Shown here in pieces: positions 1-8,619 of a DNA stretch of 64,000 nt. Made by a program: the position numbers and the translations under genes. The DNA comes from an uncultured Sphingobacteriaceae bacterium (lineage in GTDB: Bacteria > Bacteroidota > Bacteroidia > Sphingobacteriales > Sphingobacteriaceae): assembly GCA_946480915.1 (NCBI GenBank), contig CAMLLO010000015.1:46003-110002 (forward strand), in the 5' to 3' direction. A model generated the notes under the pieces. The model did no database searches. It saw nothing but the letters and a program-made list of their open reading frames with translations, and was not told where the DNA came from. The stretch's first letter is position 1, and each line of letters begins with the position of its first letter.

Positions 1-2
1 GT

Positions 3-623
3 CGCGGCAAAAGATCATCAGTAAGCATCTCGAAGCCGATCTTTTTCACTTTAATGATTCTCCTTGTTGCCCTGGGAGGATTTGCGGCATTCTCCTTATT
101 TAATAAAGATAGAAACAGCATTACCGAAGATTTGAGTACAGTAAGTACGGATAGTCTCAATACTACCGATAGCGCCAAGCTGACTGATCAACAGAAAGAA
201 CAGAGCGAGCGAGAAGCCATAAGGCGACGCACAGCACGCGCAATTGCCCGCAGAGATTCTACCAGGCTGGCCGACAGCATTAATCAGATCCAGCAAGATC
301 AAGCACCGCCCGTTGAAGATGGAACTAAGGACAATGAAACAGTGATAGATAGCACCGCCGAGACACCCTTGGGCAGTACAGATACTGATCCACCCAAAAC
401 ACCAGATCGAAAAAAATACACGGTTGTAGTAAACAAAGCTTTTTTTTATTCCGAACCCAACCTTCGCACAAAAAGAACCGCACATCTTGTTCCTTGGAAC
501 ACTCCGGAGCTTACTGCACTGGATGAAAAAAACGGATTTATATATGTTGTTTTCTTTAATACTGCCGGCCAGATTACAAAGGGCTGGCTAAGAAAAAGTG
601 ATCTGAAAAGAATTGGCAGATAA
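3..623 (+). CDS. C-terminal part of a membrane-anchored SH3-like protein (5' end outside window)
   Basis: The reading frame is open to the left edge, so the gene begins before the window; the ATG at 54 lies inside what looks like the transmembrane segment (ILLVALGGFAAFSLF), preceded by basic residues. After the membrane segment comes a long charged linker rich in Asp, Ser, Thr and Arg. The last ~70 residues (from KKYTVVVNKAFFYSEPN to the end) resemble a bacterial SH3-like domain with the usual ending in which a Trp is followed by Leu and Lys (GWLRKSDL). I infer a single-pass protein with an extracytoplasmic SH3-like domain. The upstream domain cannot be seen, and the function is unknown. Confidence 0.65.
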   Translation, partial: RGKRSSVSISKPIFFTLMILLVALGGFAAFSLFNKDRNSITEDLSTVSTDSLNTTDSAKLTDQQKEQSEREAIRRRTARAIARRDSTRLADSINQIQQDQAPPVEDGTKDNETVIDSTAETPLGSTDTDPPKTPDRKKYTVVVNKAFFYSEPNLRTKRTAHLVPWNTPELTALDEKNGFIYVVFFNTAGQITKGWLRKSDLKRIGR

Positions 624-640
624 ATACCTCGGCTAATCAC

Positions 641-952
641 TTAATAAGAACTTCTCGCGGTTCTACGCGGTTTATATAAAGCTTTCATTGATTGAAGTCC
701 AAATCTGGTTTTGTACCATTGAATAGCCCGCACCAGCTCGTCCTGTTCTTCTATCATCCGATTACTTATATTTTCAAAAATAAAAACGCATTTATCAACA
801 ACCTCACATAAAACACACTGAGGCCTATCTTCAAGCCGTGATTCGGGAACCTTCGTTACTCTTATCCTAAGATCGCCACCATTTTCACATATAAAATCTA
901 CATGTGGAATATCGCGGAAATTTACTAACAAATATTTTCCTTCTATGTACAT
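641..952 (-). CDS. Hypothetical protein downstream of a response regulator
   Basis: I chose the ATG at 952, giving 103 aa, because it lies one base after the stop of the receiver gene (954). An earlier in-frame ATG at 991 would overlap that gene by 38 bases. The protein is small and mixed alpha/beta in appearance, with a Cys pair around CVLCEVVDKC, an acidic helix and a basic C-terminus (KPRRTARSSY). I do not recognise the family. It is the last gene of the minus-strand cluster and is probably co-transcribed with the receiver, so a signalling link is possible but only by context. Confidence 0.6.
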   Translation of the reverse strand: MYIEGKYLLVNFRDIPHVDFICENGGDLRIRVTKVPESRLEDRPQCVLCEVVDKCVFIFENISNRMIEEQDELVRAIQWYKTRFGLQSMKALYKPRRTARSSY

Positions 953-953
953 G

Positions 954-1325
954 TTAAAGCCGTTTAAGGTTCGAAACTCGATCAATTGCATCTACCAACT
1001 GGCTCAGTCCAAAGGGTTTTGGGATGAAAGAATTACATCCGTATGTACCTAAAGATTCGAAAACCCGCGGATAGGCAGACATAATAATAACCGGAATATG
1101 TCGGGTAGCCGGATTCGATTTAATCTGATGACATATCTCTCCTCCGTTTACGTGACCAATAAGATAATCAAGCAAGATAACATCCGGACTGTAGTCATCT
1201 ACTGTTTGTAAAATGCTTAAACTTTCTGCTGTTGTTTTCACCTGAAAATTTTCATAAGAAAGTGCTTCTTCTAAAACCTTTAATATAGAGGTATCATCAT
1301 CCATCACTAAAACCTTTCTGATCAT
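954..1325 (-). CDS. Single-domain response regulator (CheY-like receiver)
   Basis: This 123-aa protein is a bare receiver domain with no output domain. It has the acidic triad DDD at residues 9-11, phosphoacceptor D53 in VILLDYLIG, Ser83 at the switch position and K103 in IPKPFG. All canonical residues are present, so it should be phosphorylated. It follows the 98-aa gene (1331-1627) by 5 bases and probably shares its transcript, with the PAS histidine kinase upstream as the plausible phosphodonor. It resembles the divergent receiver at 3536-3907 and two other free receivers in the window. Confidence 0.93.
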   Translation of the reverse strand: MIRKVLVMDDDTSILKVLEEALSYENFQVKTTAESLSILQTVDDYSPDVILLDYLIGHVNGGEICHQIKSNPATRHIPVIIMSAYPRVFESLGTYGCNSFIPKPFGLSQLVDAIDRVSNLKRL

Positions 1326-1330
1326 ATATT

Positions 1331-1627
1331 TTAGAGATTAAAACCATACAAAAGTGATTGTAACACAGACTCATCTATCTCGTTCAAATCGACAAGAATT
1401 TCAGTTTCATCTATACCAAATGCCATTTGCCGGGGCTCCTCGCTAATATTAAAATAAGTATCGTATCCAACAGGCAATGTTTCTAAGCGGGGTCTCCTTA
1501 CAACTGGGGTTAATGTAATTGTTACGTCGGTACTACCCTTGTCTATACTTTGAGTATTGGACAAACAGTACCTATATCCCTGTTCAATTAAATAATCCAG
1601 AATAGCTGGCGTTAGTTGGACCTTCAT
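1331..1627 (-). CDS. Stand-alone copy of the histidine kinase N-terminal module
   Basis: This 98-aa protein has no family I can name. Its sequence aligns over nearly its whole length with residues 1-85 of the histidine kinase encoded just upstream (1749-3488). Both begin M-x(3)-LTP-x-IL, continue LI-(E/D)-QGY-x-Y, then share a P-x-L-x-x-LP-x-GY-x-T segment, an EP-x-QM segment and a D(L/V) end. The kinase copy is N-terminal and this copy is free, which suggests a protein-protein or ligand-binding module used both in cis and in trans. It is followed at 5 bases by an intact receiver. Confidence 0.8.
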   Translation of the reverse strand: MKVQLTPAILDYLIEQGYRYCLSNTQSIDKGSTDVTITLTPVVRRPRLETLPVGYDTYFNISEEPRQMAFGIDETEILVDLNEIDESVLQSLLYGFNL

Positions 1628-1748
1628 TTTTCTTATTAAGATGTTATAAATTTAAAACTCTGGTACTTTCTAAAAAAGGTGGCAAGTACGCTTATTTGTC
1701 AGGGTAAATACCTGTTTTCACAGAAAGATGGTTGCGGAATTTTTCCGG

Positions 1749-3488
1749 CTATCCTATTTTTGCCGGGATACTGAAAAAGAATTTCGCACCTTTATTCTTT
1801 TCACTTTCAAACCAAATCTGGCCTTTATGTTTTCTGATAATTTCGGCAGAGATATACAAACCCAATCCACTGCCTGAAATGTTTTTTTCGCCCACCAGGC
1901 GGGTTCTTGAAAACCTTTTAAATATCTTATTCTGCTCCTCGAAAGGAATACCAATTCCGAAATCCTGAACACTTACAGTAACGGTTTCATAAATAGGATC
2001 AGGAAAAACTCTAACAATAATCGAATTTCTCTCCGGAGAATATTTTATGGCATTTGAAAGAAGATTTGTTAATACCTGGGTAATTTTGACTCTATCGGCA
2101 ATCACTCTGCAGCTACATGATTCTTCTATTTTAATACTGTGCTTTTTCTGAACTAATCTAAAATCTTCCACCGTTTCAGTAACCAGCTCAAAGAGGTCGA
2201 ATTCTTCGAAATTAAGAGCGAGTTTATCAGAGCGAATGTGGGAAACGTCGAGCAAAAGAGCAGCCAGCTGTATCAACTTCTCTGCTTGTTCTTCAATTTT
2301 TTGCAAATACTTTTTCACCATTGGCGAAGCTCCCTCGATATTCACGCGTTGTAGAATCTGTGCGGATGCTTTGATAACCGTTACCGGAGTTTTCAATTCG
2401 TGGGTAGCAATACTTATAAAATCATCTTTTTCTTGCTGAATGGTGCGTTCATCTGTTATATCCTCGATTGAAAGAATATCAAGAATATGGTTATCGGGTG
2501 CTGAAACAGCACGCTTTGCATGAATAACCAGGATTCTTGATTTACCTGAAGGTGATACATATCGCACTTCGAAATTTTTGCAATTATGCTGCGTTGGAAG
2601 AATCTCATTAAACAACTCGTTTAGATGCTGCTGATCTAAACCCGGGGCTAATGTATAAAAACTCTTTTCGGATACCTCTTGTTCATTTAACTGAAACAGC
2701 TCGTAAAAGCTCTTACTAGCCGTTTTGATACTCAAATTTTGGTTTAAAATTACTACCGGCTCTTTACTTGTTTCGATCACATTACTCGCCAGAGACATAG
2801 CCTCGATAGCCTTATCTTGAGATTTCTTTGTTTCTTCAAGATTATGAATTATGTAAGTAAACCCTTTATGCCTGTCCTGATCGTCGAACAGGGGAAAGAT
2901 TATGCTTGTCGCCCAAAAGATGGTTTCGTTTTTACAGGAATGAAATTCTTCATGCTTTACTTTCCCTTCTTGTAACGCAGCTTTCAATAATTGATGTGGG
3001 AGTTGAGTCCTTTTATCTTCTTCTGTAAATAAAACAGAGCAGTTCAAACCAAGAATCTCTTGTTTGGAATAGTCAAACAAATGCTCAGCACCTGAATTCC
3101 AACTATTTATATCTCCATTACGATTGGTGGTAAAAACTGCGTAATCTTGTATACTATCCAAAACTTGCTCGAAAAAATCTTCGCTATATCTAAAATAACG
3201 ATCGTCGCAGTAGTCCGAATCACAAGAAAAAAAATCCATCTGCGGCTCCACATCAATCAATAAGCGTGTATTGACTCCCGATGCAAGCATCTGCAATGGT
3301 TCGTGGGTTAACTTATAGAAGGTTTGGTATCCGTTTGGAAGCTCCGACAATTTTGGCTTCTCTTTCAATGGACTTAAATGTACGGTCTCCGAATCACCAC
3401 CGGCGTACAATTCGGATCTGGCAAGAGCATAGATATAGCCCTGATCGATAAGCGTTCCGAGGATTTGAGGCGTTAATAGAATCTCCAC
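1749..3488 (-). CDS. PAS-containing sensor histidine kinase with novel N-terminal module
   Basis: Residues 1-85 are the module shared with the 98-aa neighbour. A Cys/Asp-rich linker (SCDSDYCDD, ~88-96) follows, then two PAS domains (~105-220 and ~230-350). The HisKA H-box is FISIATHELKTPV with H363. The ATPase domain has N479 in NLLSNAIKYSP, a G1 box VQDFGIGIP (~507-515) and a G2 box GSGLGLYIS (~539-547). No transmembrane segment is apparent, so it is a cytoplasmic sensor. The start codon is GTG; the alignment with the ATG-initiated paralogue supports it. It lies 47 bases after the divergent receiver at 3536. Confidence 0.93.
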   Translation of the reverse strand: MEILLTPQILGTLIDQGYIYALARSELYAGGDSETVHLSPLKEKPKLSELPNGYQTFYKLTHEPLQMLASGVNTRLLIDVEPQMDFFSCDSDYCDDRYFRYSEDFFEQVLDSIQDYAVFTTNRNGDINSWNSGAEHLFDYSKQEILGLNCSVLFTEEDKRTQLPHQLLKAALQEGKVKHEEFHSCKNETIFWATSIIFPLFDDQDRHKGFTYIIHNLEETKKSQDKAIEAMSLASNVIETSKEPVVILNQNLSIKTASKSFYELFQLNEQEVSEKSFYTLAPGLDQQHLNELFNEILPTQHNCKNFEVRYVSPSGKSRILVIHAKRAVSAPDNHILDILSIEDITDERTIQQEKDDFISIATHELKTPVTVIKASAQILQRVNIEGASPMVKKYLQKIEEQAEKLIQLAALLLDVSHIRSDKLALNFEEFDLFELVTETVEDFRLVQKKHSIKIEESCSCRVIADRVKITQVLTNLLSNAIKYSPERNSIIVRVFPDPIYETVTVSVQDFGIGIPFEEQNKIFKRFSRTRLVGEKNISGSGLGLYISAEIIRKHKGQIWFESEKNKGAKFFFSIPAKIG

Positions 3489-3535
3489 AGGATTAGGATT
3501 AAATTTTTTAATAATTCCTCGTTTAGCCAGCTATC

Positions 3536-3907
3536 TTAACTAGTATAGCAAGGCCTATTCCCACTTAAAACTTTATTTATTCCCAGGTACAATTCAGCAA
3601 GGTCAAACGACTTTGAAATAAAGAGACTACAGCCACCCCCCAGCAAATCAAAATTTGCTTTATACCCCGTTATCACAGGTAGATGCTTGGTTTCCCGATT
3701 ACTTTTAAATTGCTTGTGCAATTCGGCACCACTTGCTGCGCCAAAAGCAAAATCTACAATAAGATCGGGGTTAAAATCCTGAATATTTTTAAAGATATTA
3801 TAGGTACGATCTAAGGTTTTAATTTCAAAACCTTCGTAATTAAGAGCCGTTTCTATAGCTTCTAATACCCCAATAGCATCATCGAGCACTAAAACTCTCT
3901 TTCCCAT
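3536..3907 (-). CDS. Divergent single-domain receiver
   Basis: This 123-aa receiver is clearly related to the one at 954-1325 but has drifted. The acidic pocket reads DDA (residues 9-11) and the phosphoacceptor strand is one residue shorter (DLIVDFAFG, candidate D52). The segment after HLPVI lacks the normal switch Ser/Thr arrangement (TGYKAN). The final motif is SKSFD instead of KPF, with the Lys retained. The frame is intact. It heads the operon-like run receiver, kinase, module, receiver. Phosphorylation is possible but uncertain; it may act as a binding partner or phosphate sink. Confidence 0.85.
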   Translation of the reverse strand: MGKRVLVLDDAIGVLEAIETALNYEGFEIKTLDRTYNIFKNIQDFNPDLIVDFAFGAASGAELHKQFKSNRETKHLPVITGYKANFDLLGGGCSLFISKSFDLAELYLGINKVLSGNRPCYTS

Positions 3908-4177
3908 ATCTGTATTTTAAGTTGTAAGAATTGCTGGGCAAAGCACGCTTTAACAGGTACATAAAGTGTGGCTTATAATGCCATTTCCCTTTCAAATAGA
4001 TTAGTACAAATCTACAGATTTGCACCAGGGAAAAACTACGTGATTTAGCGGGTTAACTACTTGTTTTATAATACAGTAACAGAAATAGGAATGTTTAATT
4101 GGCTTCTATATACTTAGTTAGTAATTCTGGAACTTCAAGAGTGGCCTGACAGCCTGAAACGCTTTATAAAAAAGTTC

Positions 4178-5788
4178 TCAGCTTAGTTCTTTAAATATGA
4201 TATCAATAGATGTGCCGGCATCATGATCGGATTGTATATCCATTTTACCGCCTAATAAATCCAGGCGATTCTTAATGCTATGTAAACCGGATCCTGCAGC
4301 TTTTAGCGCTATATTTTTTTTAAAGCCCTTGCCATTATCTCGTACACCGATAATCAGACTTTTGTTTTTTCTAATCACTTCGATCATCAATTCTGTTGCA
4401 GCTGCATGTTTAATGACGTTATTTACCAGCTCTTGTATGATCCTGAAAATACTTTGTTCTTTATTTAAATCGAAACGGCTTTTATATCCGGAAAATTTGG
4501 TATGGATAACAAGTTTTGTTGAATTAAGGCGCTTGGCCATCTCTTCAATAGCGGTAAACAAACCAAAATCGTTTAAAATAGATGGAGCGAGTTCGAAAGA
4601 AATGTTCCGGGTTTCTTTTACCGCTTGCTCTATCAGTGTATTTAATTCAGAAAATACCTTGTCGTCCTGGTTGGATTTTTTGTAATCCTGCAGTTTGAGC
4701 TTAATACCGTAAAGTAGCTGACTGACGCTATCATGCAGGGCTTCACTTATACGTTGGCGCTCATTCTCCTGTGTACGGAAAACTGCTGTCAGAATATTTT
4801 TCTGATGTTCAGCTTTAAGCCGCAGCGCCTCTTCCTCCATCTGCTTTCGCAGGGTAATATCCATTAATATTCCGACAAAAGACATCGCGGAATCGGGGCC
4901 ATTTACAACATGTCCGCGGGCAGAAATGTAGGCAACAGTTCCATCTGCCTTAATTATTCTGTACTCGATATCAAGGTCCTGATGATGATCAATAGCTTCA
5001 GTAAACTTAGTATTTGCCAATTTTCGATCGTCGGGATGAATCATCCGGACAAAAGAATCTATGGTCTTTACTGCTTGATTGCTTAAACCATAAATATGAC
5101 AACTAAATTCATCGAGCCAAATATTCTTATTACTGATATCAATCTGCCAGGTTCCGGCTACCGAAGCATCCAGCGCCATCTCGAGCCGTTCTTTTGTTTC
5201 TTTTAGTTTCAGCTCGGCATTTCTTCGTTCAGTAATATCAATAACGGCGATATAGCACTGTTCTTTGTCATGATAAATATTGCGAAGAGCTATTCCTTCC
5301 ATTTGCGTAAAAACAGTTGTGCCCTTTGCTGTTAACAAATTTAGCTGGCAACTTTGCTTAACAGAAGTATTTAAAATGCGACGCAAAAACACGTAGAACG
5401 TATCCGCATCATCAGCATGAAGGAAACTCTGAAACCTCCGGTTTAAAATAGTGCGCTTAACACTTTGAAGCTGGTTGCTGCCCGTGGTATTTACTTCGAG
5501 AATCATTCCGTTGTTATCCAGAATAAAATATCCGACTGGGGCGAGATCATATAAACCGACAAATTTATGCCGCTGACTTTCAACTTCCTCATTAGACTGT
5601 TTAAGCTCATCATTTTGCATTTCAAGCTCGATGTGCTGAACCTGTATCTCGTGGAGAAGTTCCTGGATCTCTTTTGCTGAAAGGTTCACATCCTGGTCGT
5701 CCATTTTCCCAAAGATCATTTTCTCTGCCTCCTGACGAAACTTAGTAACTATTTCTCCCCTTGAATATAATGTCTTTCTAACTTTCAC
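4178..5788 (-). CDS. PAS sensor histidine kinase of the HisKA_3 (NarX/DegS) type
   Basis: The 536-aa protein starts with a coiled-coil-like helix (~20-75). Two PAS domains follow: ~75-190, ending ITERRNAE, and ~200-320, with the PAS/PAC pattern HPDD, EYRI and ADG. The HisKA_3 helix NERQRISEALHDSVSQLL carries H352. The ATPase domain shows NNVIKHA (~456-461), VRDNGKGF (~482-489) and GSGLHSIKNRL. There is no membrane segment, so it is a soluble sensor. The start is GTG; the next Met (residue 24) would remove little of the coil. The NarL-type regulator 133 bases upstream on the same strand is its obvious partner. Confidence 0.93.
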   Translation of the reverse strand: MKVRKTLYSRGEIVTKFRQEAEKMIFGKMDDQDVNLSAKEIQELLHEIQVQHIELEMQNDELKQSNEEVESQRHKFVGLYDLAPVGYFILDNNGMILEVNTTGSNQLQSVKRTILNRRFQSFLHADDADTFYVFLRRILNTSVKQSCQLNLLTAKGTTVFTQMEGIALRNIYHDKEQCYIAVIDITERRNAELKLKETKERLEMALDASVAGTWQIDISNKNIWLDEFSCHIYGLSNQAVKTIDSFVRMIHPDDRKLANTKFTEAIDHHQDLDIEYRIIKADGTVAYISARGHVVNGPDSAMSFVGILMDITLRKQMEEEALRLKAEHQKNILTAVFRTQENERQRISEALHDSVSQLLYGIKLKLQDYKKSNQDDKVFSELNTLIEQAVKETRNISFELAPSILNDFGLFTAIEEMAKRLNSTKLVIHTKFSGYKSRFDLNKEQSIFRIIQELVNNVIKHAAATELMIEVIRKNKSLIIGVRDNGKGFKKNIALKAAGSGLHSIKNRLDLLGGKMDIQSDHDAGTSIDIIFKELS

Positions 5789-5921
5789 GATAAGAGCGGC
5801 TATATCTCAATAACAATTAATGTTAAACATGTTCGCTTGCCTTCCAGTATTTTAAAACGAATTTAACATTTAAAACGTTGTTTATTACTGGTTTTACAAA
5901 ACGGACCCTTGCCGATTATCA

Positions 5922-6572
5922 CTAATCAATTATTCCATTCCTCACGGCAAACCGAATTAGCGTGGCGGTATTTCTGGCACCAGTCTTCTCGAGAAGATTT
6001 TGACGGTGGCCTTCTACAGTCCGGCGACTTGTAAAAAGTTTCTCAGCTATTTCATTATTGGTTAATCCCTCAGCTATAAGCAAAAGTATTTCTATTTCGC
6101 GGCGAGACAGATCTATGGCAACCTTTATTTCTTTAGTATCCTCTTGGGGAATGCTCGAAACTTTTGTTATAAATTTTGATGTTAATTCAGAGCAAACATA
6201 TAAATTCCCAGCATTTACGTGCCGTATGGCAAACATCATTTCGTCTTCACCGACATTCTTCAGTAAAAAGCCTGTAGCTCCTGAATTAATCGCTTGCATA
6301 ACATAGTTTTCATGATCAAGCATGGAAAGAATAAGCACTTTTGCATCTGGCAGGCGCTGTTTAAGTTGCTCAATTAACGCCAAACCATTTAGGTTAGGCA
6401 TATTAATATCTGTCAATACTATATCTGGCTTAAGCCCCCCGTCTACCATTTGTAAAACCTCAAGTCCGTTTGTAGCTTCGCCCACAACGTTAAAGTCGGC
6501 TTGTTTATCCAATAGAGAACGAATGCCATTTCGCACAATATTATGATCTTCAGCTAATAATACTTTTATCAC
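5922..6572 (-). CDS. NarL/FixJ-family response regulator
   Basis: A 216-aa two-domain regulator. The receiver has E8-D9, phosphoacceptor D55 in VLTDINMPN, and a conserved Lys near LLKN. A LuxR-type HTH occupies the last ~65 residues (LSRREIEILLLIAEGLTN, then SRRTVEGHRQNLLEK). This combination is the normal partner of HisKA_3 kinases such as the one encoded next on the strand. The start is GTG, at the residue expected for this family (IKVLLAEDH). The target promoters cannot be read from the sequence. Confidence 0.95.
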   Translation of the reverse strand: MIKVLLAEDHNIVRNGIRSLLDKQADFNVVGEATNGLEVLQMVDGGLKPDIVLTDINMPNLNGLALIEQLKQRLPDAKVLILSMLDHENYVMQAINSGATGFLLKNVGEDEMMFAIRHVNAGNLYVCSELTSKFITKVSSIPQEDTKEIKVAIDLSRREIEILLLIAEGLTNNEIAEKLFTSRRTVEGHRQNLLEKTGARNTATLIRFAVRNGIID

Positions 6573-6784
6573 TTCTGGTTTATTTTAGTTTAGAAAGGTA
6601 GCAGATTGAAACAAATATCTGTCTTAAAAAATTTTATTTTAATCAGATTTATACTTGATTTTCTTCGTGGTAACTACTTGGTTCTTGCCAAACTCTTTGA
6701 CTAAACAATTGTTTTAAATTAAGTTATAATACAAAAAAAACTATTATCGCTTAACTTTCGTTTATATTATGTAAACCACACAGA

Positions 6785-6979
6785 ATGAACGACAATCAAT
6801 TTAGAAGTCTGGATATAGACAGGATTAATATAAACGAATACTACGAGGTAGAATATTGGGCAAAGCAGTTTGGCTTACGTCCTGATGTTTTCAAGAATCT
6901 TATTGAAGAAACCGGAATTACTTCCGCAGAAACTTTAAAAACATATCTGCACAACAAGTTTGGAGAAAATGTTGCTTAG
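6785..6979 (+). CDS. DUF3606 family protein
   Basis: A 64-aa soluble protein with the pattern of DUF3606: an N-terminal segment (SLDIDRININEYYEV), then YWAKQFGLRPDVFKNLI and a final helix. Such small proteins are common in Bacteroidota and proteobacteria and have no established function. It is transcribed divergently from the NarL-type two-component pair and stands alone. Identification is from the pattern only. Confidence 0.75.
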   Translation: MNDNQFRSLDIDRININEYYEVEYWAKQFGLRPDVFKNLIEETGITSAETLKTYLHNKFGENVA

Positions 6980-7218
6980 TTGAGTGATTGAATCCTCTCA
7001 ATTAGTATTGTTCGCCCTCTGCTTTAACAGAAAGGGAGTACCTTCTTTTTGCTAAATTGACACGAGTCGATTTTATCCTTTCACTAAGGGATTTTGCCTT
7101 CAATCTTCCTCCCTTCCTTCAACACTCACAAGAAGCTTTCCCTCAAACAAAAAAGGTCATCCAGATACACGTCAGGAACAATTAACAGTACTCGGTGTTT
7201 GTAAGAAAAACAACATAC

Positions 7219-8511
7219 ATGGGTACATTAACAGATATTCCTGATTCGGCTACACCTAGAATAGTAATAGTTGGAGGCGGTTTCGGAGGTTTAAAACTGG
7301 CCAGATCCCTCGCAGCATCAAAAGCAGAGGTGGTGCTTATAGATAAAAACAATTACCATACTTTTCAACCTCTGTTATACCAAGTAGCAACTTCAGGATT
7401 AAATGGTGCATCGATCGCCTATCCTTTCAGAAAGTTTTTTGAAAAGCAGCAAAATTTCTTTTTTCGATTAGCCGAAGTCCTTTCCGCTAATCCGGATCAG
7501 CAGCTGGTGGAAACCTCAATTGGTCCCATAAAGTACAATTTCCTGGTTATCGCTACTGGTGCCGAAACAAACTTTTTCGGCAATCAGCTGATGCAAAAAA
7601 ATGCCATCGCCCTTAAAAGCATTAACGATGCTATAATGCTTCGAAATACCATTCTTTGCAACCTTGAAACTGCACTTCAGGCGCAAGACGAGGCTCAGAT
7701 AAATCTTTTAATGGATTTCGTGATTGTTGGTGGAGGCCCCACGGGTGTAGAACTCGCAGGAGCAATAAGTGAACTTCGAAAGCATGTTTTTCCTAAAGAC
7801 TATAAAGAACTGAACATTAAACAAATGGATATCAATCTGGTACAAAGCGGTGATCAGTTATTGAAGGGAATGTCGGCAGAGGCTTCGGAAAAAGCGTTAA
7901 AATTTTTAGAAGACTATGGTGTGAAAGTCTGGCTTAATCGGCGGGTAAAATCCTACGACGGGCAAACAGTATTGCTCGATTCGGGTGAAGAATTAAAGGC
8001 TCAAACATTGATATGGACAGCTGGAGTAATAGGATCGCCTATAAAAGGATTAAGGGAAGAGAGTATTATAAATAGCAACAGAATACTCGTTGATCAATTC
8101 AACCAGGTAAAGGGCTACGATAATATTTATGCGGTGGGCGATGTGGCCTGCATGATAACGAATGAGTATCCGGAAGGGCATCCTATGGTTGCACAACCTG
8201 CCATCCAGCAAGGCAAACTGCTTGCTAAAAATTTAATAAAACGCCTTAATGGTCAGGCACAAACTCCTTTTCATTACCACGATCAGGGTTCGATGGCAAC
8301 GATTGGCCGTAATCGGGCTGTAGCGGATTTTAAGCTATTCAAGAGGGAATTCAGAACGCAAGGCTTTCTCGCATGGCTGATCTGGATGTTTATCCACCTG
8401 ATTTCAATTATCAGCTTTAAGAACCGCCTCATAGTTTTGCTAAACTGGATAACCAGCTATTTTAGTTACGATAAGGGAATAAGACTGATTTTAGGCAAAA
8501 AGAAGGAATAA
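7219..8511 (+). CDS. ndh: Type II NADH:quinone oxidoreductase (NDH-2)
   Basis: This 430-aa flavoprotein oxidises NADH and reduces quinone at the inner membrane face without pumping protons. It has an N-terminal FAD Rossmann motif (VIVGGGFGGLKLA), a second nucleotide-binding motif (FVIVGGGPTGVELAGA, about residue 165), and the FAD-binding segment near the end (NIYAVGDVA). The C-terminal ~60 residues contain hydrophobic, aromatic helices (LIWMFIHLISIISF) typical of the membrane anchor. I chose the ATG at 7219; a GTG at 7195 would add eight residues of poor character. It appears to be monocistronic, and the spacing to copA is 108 bases. Confidence 0.95.
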   Translation: MGTLTDIPDSATPRIVIVGGGFGGLKLARSLAASKAEVVLIDKNNYHTFQPLLYQVATSGLNGASIAYPFRKFFEKQQNFFFRLAEVLSANPDQQLVETSIGPIKYNFLVIATGAETNFFGNQLMQKNAIALKSINDAIMLRNTILCNLETALQAQDEAQINLLMDFVIVGGGPTGVELAGAISELRKHVFPKDYKELNIKQMDINLVQSGDQLLKGMSAEASEKALKFLEDYGVKVWLNRRVKSYDGQTVLLDSGEELKAQTLIWTAGVIGSPIKGLREESIINSNRILVDQFNQVKGYDNIYAVGDVACMITNEYPEGHPMVAQPAIQQGKLLAKNLIKRLNGQAQTPFHYHDQGSMATIGRNRAVADFKLFKREFRTQGFLAWLIWMFIHLISIISFKNRLIVLLNWITSYFSYDKGIRLILGKKKE

Positions 8512-8619
8512 AGACCTTTATCTCAAGCTCAAACTCTAAAATTTTATAAATCTTTTCCATGATTATATAACAAATCCGCTCCCGATTAAGCGACATTTGA
8601 GTATTCAAAAAAGGAGAAC

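Noticed and set aside
7195..7218. GTG start giving an eight-residue longer NADH dehydrogenase
   Set aside because: The ATG at 7219 fits the family better and the extra residues have no support.
6980..7218. Hairpin-like CCCTCTG/CAGAAAGGG after the DUF3606 gene
   Set aside because: Bulged short stem; the following T-rich sequence is interrupted.
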